NCBI RefSeq assembly: GCF_002160025.1
Contig: NZ_NFJU01000018.1
Location: forward strand, 1 to 64,000
From: Anaeromassilibacillus sp. An200
Lineage (GTDB): Bacteria > Bacillota > Clostridia > Oscillospirales > Acutalibacteraceae
Length of the DNA stretch: 64,000 bases
Direction of reading: 5' to 3'
The number at the start of each line of letters is the position of its first letter. Positions within the stretch are counted from its first letter, which is position 1. This document shows, in pieces, positions 55,548-62,845 of this stretch. The notes beneath the pieces are model-generated. The model saw only the letters and a program-made list of their open reading frames with translations, did not search any database and was not told the origin of the DNA. A program made the position numbers and the translations under genes.

Positions 55548-56312
55548 GTGTCCCTGTCCGGGGGAAAGGATTCCACGGCAATGCTGCTGAGAATGTTGGA
55601 GGAGGGAATGCCGGTTGATGAAATCCTGTTCTGTAATACGGGGATGGAATTCCCCCAAATGTACCGGCATTTGGAGAAGCTTGAACGATACATTGCAAGA
55701 CCGATTATCAGGCTGAACCCGCCAGTTGGTTTTGAAGCTCTGTTTTATGAATACCAGCCAGTCAGAAAAAATCCCACGCTTGTAAACTGCAAGGGGATGA
55801 GCTGGCCGGGGCCGCGGGCTCGCTGGTGTACGGGACGACTGAAAGAACGCGTTGTCAATCGCTATCTGCGGGAAATGCGGAAGGAATTTAACCTGATCCA
55901 ATATATAGGAATTGCCGCTGATGAGCCGTATCGGGTGAAGCAGCACCATTACCCTCTTGTCGATTGGGGCATGACGGAAAAGGATTGTCTGTCTTATTGT
56001 CTGCAGCGAGGCTTCGATTGGGATGGCCTGTACCGCATATTCGAGCGTGTTTCCTGCTGGTGCTGCCCTCTGCAGCCGCTGGAGGAGCTTCGCAAGCTTT
56101 ACCGTCATTGCCCTGAACTGTGGGAAAAGCTTCAATACATGGACGACCATACATGGCGCCAGTTTCGCAGGGACTATTCCGTCCGCCAGCTTGGCCTGCG
56201 CTTTCATCTGGAGGAGGAACGCCTTGCGCAGGGCCTTTCCATACGGAACAAAGAATTTTTCTCCCTGTTCAAAGAGCGCCTGAACCATCGGAAAGGAGGA
56301 GATCCCTCATGA
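55548..56312 (+). CDS. PP-loop ATPase (PAPS reductase-like), start damaged or unusual
   Basis: This protein of about 254 residues or slightly more has the PP-loop SLSGGKDSTAMLLRMLEEG at its start, LFCNTGMEFPQM, and WCTGRLKERVVNRYLREM, as in phosphoadenosine phosphosulfate reductase-like adenylating enzymes of mobile elements. A later CWCCPLQ cysteine cluster may bind a metal cluster. No good start exists in frame upstream of GTG 55548. A TTG at 55525, with ribosome site GAAGGGG, reads LAEEQ and then hits a stop at 55546 after CAAAG; one added A would join it to KHIVSLSGGKDS. I suspect a one-base loss. Confidence 0.78.
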   Translation: MSLSGGKDSTAMLLRMLEEGMPVDEILFCNTGMEFPQMYRHLEKLERYIARPIIRLNPPVGFEALFYEYQPVRKNPTLVNCKGMSWPGPRARWCTGRLKERVVNRYLREMRKEFNLIQYIGIAADEPYRVKQHHYPLVDWGMTEKDCLSYCLQRGFDWDGLYRIFERVSCWCCPLQPLEELRKLYRHCPELWEKLQYMDDHTWRQFRRDYSVRQLGLRFHLEEERLAQGLSIRNKEFFSLFKERLNHRKGGDPS

Positions 56313-58090
56313 ATCGAAAACAATTTCCATGGTGGCTGTGGCTGCTGCCCTTACCCATCGTCTGGTGGGCGGCGCTGCTCGCAGCGGGATGCTGGAGTAC
56401 CGGCGATTCTCTCCCGATCCTTCTTGAAAAGTTGTCCGCAACCATGAACGAGCCGCTTTCCATCCGCTGGACGGATGCTTCCCTCCGCTGCCTGCTTCTT
56501 TTTACCATGGGATACGCGGTGGCAGCTGCGGCGGCGGAAGCCGGCCGGAAAAACCGGAGACGGGGAGAGGAGCACGGTTCCGCAAAATGGGGAGATGTGT
56601 TTCAAATCGCGGGAAGATACCGGGACAGAAAGCATCCCGGGCAAAACGTGATTCTCACCCGTCATTTCCAGATTGGAATGGACGGCCACAAGCATAAACG
56701 CAATACCAACGTGCTTGTCATCGGAGGCAGCGGAGCGGGAAAAAGCCGCTCCTATGCCATTCCGAACGTTCTTCTCTGCGGCGAGTGTTCCATGGTGATC
56801 TGTGATCCCAAATCTGAAATTCTGCGCAAAACGGGAGGTGCGCTGGAAGCGAACGGCTTTGCGGTGCGGGTTTTCGATCTGCTCAACCCCGACGCTTCGT
56901 TCTGCTACAACCCCATGGCCTATGTGCGCGACGACAAGGACGTGCTCCGCTTTATCGAAACGCTCATTCAGAACACCACCCCGGCTGGAAGCCAGACCAC
57001 CGATCCGTTCTGGACGAAGTCTGAGACGGCGCTGCTGCAGGCTCTCGTTCTCTATCTCCTCCACGAGGCGCCGCCGGAGGAACAGAATTTTGCCACCGTG
57101 ATGGAAATGCTGGCCGCCGCGGAGGTGCGCGAGGAGGACGAGGAGTACGAGTCGCCTCTGGATATTCTGTTTGCCCGTCTGGAGATGCGGGATCCGGAGA
57201 ACATCGCAGTCAAGCAGTACCATGTGTTCAAAATGGGAGCCGGCAAAACGCTCAAGAGCATTCTTATCAGCGTTGGGGTGCGGCTGTCCGCCTTCAACCT
57301 GCCGCAGATTGCCCGTCTCACCTGTACCGACGATCTTCATCTGGAAGAAATGGGCGAAAAGAAAGTAGCCTTGTTCTGCTGCATTCCAGACAGCGACCGA
57401 TCCCTCAACTATCTGGTGGGCATGATTTACGGTCAACTCATCCAGACGCTGTACTATGTGGCTGACCGTAAATACAAAGGCCGGCTGCCGCTGCCGGTTC
57501 ATCTGCTCATCGATGAGGCCCCAAACATCGCCCTGCCTACGGATAACTTTCTCCCATGGCTTTCCACCATGCGAAGCCGCAACATTTTCTGCAGCTATAT
57601 CGCTCAGAACATGGCGCAGATCAAGGCATTATTCAAAGAACAGTGGGAATCGCTGGTGGGGCTGTGCGATGAATTTCTTTACCTCGGGGGGAATGAGAAG
57701 GAAACGCACAAATATGTCTCCGAGCTTATGGGAAAGGAAACACTGGATGTTAACACCTATGGGCGCAGCCGGGGACGGAACGGCAGCTTCAGCGTCAACG
57801 ATCAGCAGACGGGACGCGAACTGCTGACCCCCGACGAGGTGCGGATGCTGGACAACCGCAGAGCAATTCTGTTCGTCCGCGGCGAACGGCCCATGCTGGA
57901 TGAGAAATATGATCTTCTCTGTCACCCGAATATCCGGCTGACGGAGGACGGCGGCGCGCCGCCTTACGATTACACAAGGGCAAGGGACGCAGAGGAGGAT
58001 CTGCGCTTTTTGCCCGAAGAGTATGAAGAATATGAACTGCTGGACGAGGAGGATCTGCTGTCCTCTCCGCCCGATGAAGGAGGAATGTGA
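56309..58090 (+). CDS. virD4: VirD4/TraG-type coupling ATPase
   Basis: This 593-residue protein is the type IV coupling protein that links the relaxosome to the channel. Two N-terminal membrane helices (about residues 9-30 and 55-75) come before the ATPase domain with Walker A VIGGSGAGKSRS near 137 and Walker B LLIDEAPNIA near 400. FKEQWESLVGLCDEFLYLGGNEKETHKYVSELMG is the typical late TraG region. ATG 56309 follows GAAAGGAGG and overlaps the preceding stop. The C-terminal tail is very acidic. Confidence 0.95.
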   Translation: MNRKQFPWWLWLLPLPIVWWAALLAAGCWSTGDSLPILLEKLSATMNEPLSIRWTDASLRCLLLFTMGYAVAAAAAEAGRKNRRRGEEHGSAKWGDVFQIAGRYRDRKHPGQNVILTRHFQIGMDGHKHKRNTNVLVIGGSGAGKSRSYAIPNVLLCGECSMVICDPKSEILRKTGGALEANGFAVRVFDLLNPDASFCYNPMAYVRDDKDVLRFIETLIQNTTPAGSQTTDPFWTKSETALLQALVLYLLHEAPPEEQNFATVMEMLAAAEVREEDEEYESPLDILFARLEMRDPENIAVKQYHVFKMGAGKTLKSILISVGVRLSAFNLPQIARLTCTDDLHLEEMGEKKVALFCCIPDSDRSLNYLVGMIYGQLIQTLYYVADRKYKGRLPLPVHLLIDEAPNIALPTDNFLPWLSTMRSRNIFCSYIAQNMAQIKALFKEQWESLVGLCDEFLYLGGNEKETHKYVSELMGKETLDVNTYGRSRGRNGSFSVNDQQTGRELLTPDEVRMLDNRRAILFVRGERPMLDEKYDLLCHPNIRLTEDGGAPPYDYTRARDAEEDLRFLPEEYEEYELLDEEDLLSSPPDEGGM

Positions 58091-58447
58091 TTGAAGAAAT
58101 TATCCATCAGGAAACAGAACCACCCCGCGCCGTACCGGCCGGAGGGAAAGAAAAAGACAGCCTTCTGCCTGTACGCGGCGGCTGTCTGCGTCTGCTGCCT
58201 GCCCGGCGCTGTGTTTGCCGCAGGAGATCCTCTGGGGGCGATCAGCAATCTTTCCAGCTTCATTTTCTCGCTGATCCGCGCCATCGGCCTGATTCTGCTC
58301 GGCTGGGGCGTGGTGCAGGTCGGTCTTTCCTTTCAGAGCCATGACCCTTCGCAGCGCGCGCAGGGCTTTCTGACACTCGCCGGAGGCCTTGTCGTCACGT
58401 TCGCAAAGGAGATCCTCGACCTGATCACCGGCGGCACAACCCCGTGA
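58091..58447 (+). CDS. Maff2-family membrane protein
   Basis: This 118-residue protein has a signal-like N-terminus and two membrane helices, with GDPLGAISNLSSFIFSLIRAIGLILLGWGVVQVGLSFQSHDPSQRAQGFLTLAGG matching the Maff2 family found in Firmicutes ICEs. It is probably a small VirB2/TrbC-like pilin or channel part. It starts at TTG 58091 after GGAGG, and lies between VirD4 and the CD1107-like gene as usual for this type. Confidence 0.87.
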   Translation: MKKLSIRKQNHPAPYRPEGKKKTAFCLYAAAVCVCCLPGAVFAAGDPLGAISNLSSFIFSLIRAIGLILLGWGVVQVGLSFQSHDPSQRAQGFLTLAGGLVVTFAKEILDLITGGTTP

Positions 58448-58469
58448 CCGCGCGGGAGGTGAAGCGTCT

Positions 58470-59294
58470 ACGAACTGGATTGTCGACAACCTCAATTCCG
58501 CTCTGGACACCTGGAACGGCAGGCTGACAGAGCTCTGGCAGCTTCTCACGCAGGATCCCGCCACCTTCAAGGGCGGCGGGATCTGGAGCGTGATGCTCGG
58601 CATCAACGGCGCCCTCAAGGCTGTCGGCTACGGGCTGCTGGTGCTGTTTTTCGCCGCGGGCGTCGTCAAAACGTGCGGCAGCCTGACGGAGTTGAAACGT
58701 CCGGAAGCTGCCGTCAGACTTTTCGTCCGCTTCGTGCTTGCCAAGGCAGCGGTGGGATACGGGCTCGATCTCATGATGGCAATTTTCTCCGTGGCACAGG
58801 GAACGATTTCCACTGTGACCGCCGCGGGAGGCCTCACAAGCGGCGCTGCTCTGCCATCGGAGATCGTTGACAAGATCAACGCCGTCAGCTTCTGGGATTC
58901 CATCCCGCTCTGGGCGGTCACGCTGCTGGGAAGCCTGTTTATCACCGTGCTGTCCTTTCTCATGATTCTCACCGTGTATGGCAGGATGTTCAAGCTCTTT
59001 CTCTATGCTGCGATTGCCCCGATCCCATTGGCTACATTCGCGGGGGAACCGAGCAGCAGTGTGGGAAAAAACTTTCTGCGCTCGTATGCCGGCGTTTGTC
59101 TCGAGGGGCTGGTGATTGCGCTGTCCTGCGTGATTTTCTCAGCCATGGCCTCCAGCCCTCCCGCGGTCGATCCAAACGCCTCCGCCGTGACGGCGGTTTG
59201 GACGTATGTGGCGGAGCTGATCTTCAATTTTCTTGTTCTTGTCGGTTCCATTAAAATGAGCGACCGGGTGGTGAAGGAGCTGATGGGGCTGTGA
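58470..59294 (+). CDS. CD1107-like (VirB6/TrbL-type) membrane protein
   Basis: This 274-residue polytopic membrane protein starts NWIVDNLNSALDTWNGRLTELWQLL and has about six helices with a conserved middle (MFKLFLYAAIAPIPLATFAGE...FLRSYAGVCLEGLVIALSC). It matches CD1107-like mobile-element proteins that replace VirB6 in the channel. The start that matches relatives (M-N-W-I) is ACG 58470, ten bases after GGAGG; the next canonical starts (GTG 58587, ATG 58590) would remove 40 conserved residues. Confidence 0.85.
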   Translation, partial: TNWIVDNLNSALDTWNGRLTELWQLLTQDPATFKGGGIWSVMLGINGALKAVGYGLLVLFFAAGVVKTCGSLTELKRPEAAVRLFVRFVLAKAAVGYGLDLMMAIFSVAQGTISTVTAAGGLTSGAALPSEIVDKINAVSFWDSIPLWAVTLLGSLFITVLSFLMILTVYGRMFKLFLYAAIAPIPLATFAGEPSSSVGKNFLRSYAGVCLEGLVIALSCVIFSAMASSPPAVDPNASAVTAVWTYVAELIFNFLVLVGSIKMSDRVVKELMGL

Positions 59295-59324
59295 TTGGGA
59301 ACAAACAGGCAATGATCGAAGCGG

Positions 59325-59353
59325 TTGCATCATTTCAACAAGTGTGGTATAAT
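59325..59353 (+). promoter_or_regulatory. Second toxin-antitoxin promoter
   Basis: TTGCAT (59325-59330) and TATAAT (59348-59353) with a 17-base spacer. It gives the antitoxin-toxin pair its own transcript within the transfer operon. Confidence 0.82.
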
Positions 59354-59439
59354 AATCACAGAATCATGTGACGATGCCGCACGGTCAAAAAGCCGCAGAC
59401 CAGGCTGCTGATTGACTGTTGGAGAAAGGAGAGATGACA

Positions 59440-59706
59440 ATGCCCCGCATCATTCCCATTCGGGATCTGAAGGATACCACAGCAATTTCTCAAATGTGCA
59501 AAGAGTCGAGAGAGCCTGTTTTCATTACAAAGAACGGGTATGGAGATATGGTTATCATGAGCATGGAAGCGTATGAGGAAAGAATGCTCCTGCTGGACGC
59601 GGAGCAAAAGCTGGCCGCGGCGGAAGAAGAAATTCATCAGGGAAGGGCGGTTGAGGCAAGCCTGTCGTTTCGGAGGCTGAGGGAAAAGCATGGATTATCG
59701 TGTTGA
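59440..59706 (+). CDS. Phd/YefM-family antitoxin
   Basis: This 88-residue antitoxin has the Phd/YefM start PRIIPIRDLKDTTAISQMCKESREPVFITKNGYGDMVIMSMEAYEERM. ATG 59440 is eight bases after AAAGGAG; an ATG at 59434 is too close. It overlaps the toxin by 17 bases. Confidence 0.92.
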   Translation: MPRIIPIRDLKDTTAISQMCKESREPVFITKNGYGDMVIMSMEAYEERMLLLDAEQKLAAAEEEIHQGRAVEASLSFRRLREKHGLSC

Positions 59707-60001
59707 AATCACCCCATCCGCCGAACAGGATCTGGATGCGATTCTGACCTATCTGCAGGAGGAGCTTACGAGTCCGCTTGCAGCGGAAGACTTTTTGGAA
59801 AAGGTAGAAGCCTGCTGTGGTCGGTTGGCAGAGCAGCCTGCTCTTTACGAGCGCTGCAGAAACGAACGTCTTGCATCGCTGGGATACCGCAGAGCCGTGA
59901 TCAACCACTATGTCATGATTTACCGAATTGAGGAAGAGGCGAAAACCGTGTATGTCCTTCGCTTTTTCTACGGCCCGCGCGATTACGAAAAATATCTGTA
60001 A
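59690..60001 (+). CDS. RelE/ParE-superfamily toxin
   Basis: This 103-residue protein has the ParE-like pattern YRVEITPSAEQDLDAILTYLQEEL, then YERCRNERLASLGYRRAVINHYVMIYRIEEEAKTVYVLRFFYGPRDYEKYL. The Arg-rich strand and the RFFYGxRD end match RelE/ParE. It follows its antitoxin and is closed by a terminator inside the type IV secretion gene cluster. Confidence 0.9.
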   Translation: MDYRVEITPSAEQDLDAILTYLQEELTSPLAAEDFLEKVEACCGRLAEQPALYERCRNERLASLGYRRAVINHYVMIYRIEEEAKTVYVLRFFYGPRDYEKYL

Positions 60002-60014
60002 CTTGTACTGACAG

Positions 60015-60043
60015 GGCAGCCCAAAGCAGGGCTGCCTTTTTTT
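60015..60043 (+). terminator. Toxin-antitoxin terminator
   Basis: GGCAGCCC (60015-60022) pairs with GGGCTGCC (60029-60036), followed by seven T. Genes after it (PrgI, VirB4) must rely on readthrough or another promoter. Confidence 0.92.
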
Positions 60044-60069
60044 ATGAATCAAAGAAGGAGCTGAAGTCT

Positions 60070-60444
60070 ATCGAGGTAAAGATTCCAAAGGAAATTCGGG
60101 AATACCGGGAAGCAATCTTTTTCGGACTCACCGGCCGGCAGCTCGTCTGCTCCCTGCTTGCGCTTGGCGCGGCGGTGGGGCTGTATTTCCTGCTGAGCCC
60201 CGCGGCGGGAGACGCGGAAATCGGTTGGATCTGCATTCTGGGCGCCGCCCCGTTCGCGCTGTGCGGCTTTTTCCGGTATCACGGCATGACGGCGGAGCAG
60301 TTCGCCTGGGCGTGGATCAAGTCGGAGCTGCTGTCTCCCAGGCGTCTGGTGTTCCGTTCCAACAGCGTTTACTATGAGCTTCTGTTTTCCTCCGGCAGAG
60401 ACAGAAAACGTGCAAAGACAGGCGGAAAGGAGGGGCGCCGTTGA
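60070..60444 (+). CDS. PrgI-family membrane protein
   Basis: This 124-residue PrgI-like protein (VirB3 counterpart) has EVKIPKEIREYREAIFFGLTGRQLVCSLLALGAAVGLYFLL followed by a second helix and FFRYHGMTAEQFAWAWIKSELLSPRRL, the family hallmark. ATC 60070 stands where relatives have ATG (M-x-IEVKIPKE), nine bases after AAGAAGGAG. No ATG, GTG or TTG occurs in frame until GTG 60175, which would remove the conserved first third. Confidence 0.88.
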   Translation: MEVKIPKEIREYREAIFFGLTGRQLVCSLLALGAAVGLYFLLSPAAGDAEIGWICILGAAPFALCGFFRYHGMTAEQFAWAWIKSELLSPRRLVFRSNSVYYELLFSSGRDRKRAKTGGKEGRR

Positions 60445-62780
60445 TCAAAACGCTTGTCAGAGCGCAAAAAGCGGAGCGTGAACGCTTCACCGTGCCGCAC
60501 AGCGTACAGGACGCCATCCCCATCCGTCGTGTCTGGCCGGACGGCATCTTTCAGGCAGGGAAGCAGTTTTCCAAAACCTTTTCCTTTACAGATATCAACT
60601 ACAGCATCGCCGGAAAAGACGAAAAGACCTCCATGTTTCTCGACTACTCCGAGCTTCTCAACGCCCTCGACTCGGGAGCCAGCGCCAAGATCACCATCCA
60701 CAACCGCAGGCTTGATAAGGCGGAGTTTGAGCGCGCTCTTCTGCTTCCGATGAAGGAGGACGGGCTGGACGGATACCGCAGAGAGTACAATGAGATGCTT
60801 CTCTCAAAGGTTACCGGTACGAACAACAGCGTGGTGCAGGAGCGCTATTTCACGGTCAGCGTTGTGAAGAAGAACGTGGACGAGGCGCGCACCTGGTTCT
60901 CGCGCGTCGGCACCGATCTGCTGACGCACCTTTCCCGCCTGTCCTCCGTGGGCCGGGAGCTGGATCTCCCGGCGCGGCTGCAGATTTTCCGCGACTTTTT
61001 TCGGGAGGGAGAGCCTGCGCCTCCCTTCGACTGGAGCGGTCAGGCGCGCAGGGGCCACAGCTTCAAGGACTGGTTTTGTCCTGACGCCATGGAATTTGAG
61101 AGCGACTGCTTCCGCATCGACGGGCGTTGGGGCCGCGTGCTGTATCTCCGGGATTACGCGTCCTATCTCAAGGATTCCATGATCGCCGAGCTGTGCGGCC
61201 TCAACCGCAGCCTGATGCTTTCGATCGATATTCTGCCTGTCCCCACGGACGAGGCCGTGCGCGAAATTCAGAACAGGATGCTCGGCATTGAGACGAACGC
61301 GGCGAACTGGCAGCGCCGGCAGAACGACACCAACAATTTCTCCGCGGTTCTCCCCTACGACATGGAGCAGCAGCGCAGAGAGACAAGGGAAATGCTCGAG
61401 GATCTCACCAACCGCGATCAGCGCATGATGTTCGGGCTGGTTACGCTGGTGCATCTGGCAGAATCCAAAGAGCAGCTCGACAGCGATACGGAGAGCATTG
61501 TCAGCACGGCCCGCAGGCATCTGTGCCAGATGAGCACGCTGCGCTGGCAGCAGAAAGATGGACTGGACACGGTCCTCCCCTACGGCCTGCGCAGGATTCA
61601 GGCACTGCGCACCCTGACGACGGAGAGCACAGCGGTACTGATCCCGTTCCGCGCGCAGGAAATCCTGCAGGAGGGCGGGATCTATTATGGACAGAACGCA
61701 GTCTCCAAAAATATGATCGTGGCGGACAGGCGGAAGCTGCTCAACGGCAACAGCTTCCGCCTTGGCGTTTCCGGATCTGGAAAGAGCTTCTCGGCCAAGG
61801 AGGAGATTGTCAGTATTGCCCTCGCCACCGGGGACGATATTCTGATCCTTGACCCGGAATCGGAATTCGGCACTCTGACGGAGTCGCTCGGCGGCGAGGT
61901 GATCCGCATCTCCGCTTCCTCCGACACCCACCTGAACGCAATGGACATGGACGGAGCCTACGGCGACGAGCGGAACCCGCTGATCGAGAAGTCGGAGTTT
62001 ATCCTCTCACTGTTTGAGCAGCTCATCGGAGCGGGCGGCGTGTCCGCAAAGGAAAAATCCATTCTGGACCGCTGCACCTACGACGTCTACCGGGAATATC
62101 AGGCAAACCGCTTTCAGGGAGAACCGCCCACGCTCCGCGAGTTGTACCATGCTCTGCTGAGTCAGCCGGAGCCGGAGGCCCGCGGTCTCGCGCTCTCCTC
62201 GGAGCTGTTTATCACCGGATCGCTGAACACCTTCGCACAGCACACCAATGTAGACACCAAAGCCCGCATCATTGCCTATGATATCCGTGAATTAGGCGAA
62301 CAGCTCATGCCCATCGGGATGCTGGTCACGCTCGACGCGATCTTCAACCGGGTAATTCAGAACTGGAAGCTGGGGAAAACAACCTGGATTTTCTGCGATG
62401 AATTTTACCTTTTGTTCCGCTACCCATACAGCGCCGACTTTTTCTACAAGCTGTGGAAGCGCATCCGCAAATACAACGGTCTCGTGACAGGGCTGACGCA
62501 GAACGTGGAGGAGCTGCTGCGCTCCGATACCGCCCGCCTGATGCTGGCAAACTCGGAGTTCCTGATTCTGCTCAACCAGTCCGCCACAGACCGGGAGGAG
62601 CTTGCCCGCCTTCTGCACATTTCGGAAACGCAGCTCAGTTACATTACCAATGTGGCGGCGGGGTGCGGTCTCATCCGCTGCGCGGGAAATATCGTCCCGT
62701 TTGAAAACAGCTTTCCGCGTCACACCCGCCTGTACCGCCTCATGACGACCAAGCCGGATGAGGTGCTGAGAGGAGGCTGA
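60441..62780 (+). CDS. virB4: VirB4-type ATPase
   Basis: VirB4 powers assembly of the conjugation channel. The 779-residue protein has Walker A RLGVSGSGKSFSAK near residues 439-452, Walker B DDILILDPESEF near 464, and WIFCDEFYLLFRYPYSADFFYKLWKRIRKYNG near 649. It starts at TTG 60441, eight bases after AAAGGAGGGG, and overlaps prgI by four bases. Downstream lies the CD1108-like gene, the normal order of this ICE group. Confidence 0.95.
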   Translation: MIKTLVRAQKAERERFTVPHSVQDAIPIRRVWPDGIFQAGKQFSKTFSFTDINYSIAGKDEKTSMFLDYSELLNALDSGASAKITIHNRRLDKAEFERALLLPMKEDGLDGYRREYNEMLLSKVTGTNNSVVQERYFTVSVVKKNVDEARTWFSRVGTDLLTHLSRLSSVGRELDLPARLQIFRDFFREGEPAPPFDWSGQARRGHSFKDWFCPDAMEFESDCFRIDGRWGRVLYLRDYASYLKDSMIAELCGLNRSLMLSIDILPVPTDEAVREIQNRMLGIETNAANWQRRQNDTNNFSAVLPYDMEQQRRETREMLEDLTNRDQRMMFGLVTLVHLAESKEQLDSDTESIVSTARRHLCQMSTLRWQQKDGLDTVLPYGLRRIQALRTLTTESTAVLIPFRAQEILQEGGIYYGQNAVSKNMIVADRRKLLNGNSFRLGVSGSGKSFSAKEEIVSIALATGDDILILDPESEFGTLTESLGGEVIRISASSDTHLNAMDMDGAYGDERNPLIEKSEFILSLFEQLIGAGGVSAKEKSILDRCTYDVYREYQANRFQGEPPTLRELYHALLSQPEPEARGLALSSELFITGSLNTFAQHTNVDTKARIIAYDIRELGEQLMPIGMLVTLDAIFNRVIQNWKLGKTTWIFCDEFYLLFRYPYSADFFYKLWKRIRKYNGLVTGLTQNVEELLRSDTARLMLANSEFLILLNQSATDREELARLLHISETQLSYITNVAAGCGLIRCAGNIVPFENSFPRHTRLYRLMTTKPDEVLRGG

Positions 62781-62845
62781 TGGGAACGGAGACAGCCAGA
62801 GGACCGCCGGGAGAAATCCAAGTACAAAATCAGGGAGGAATCCGC

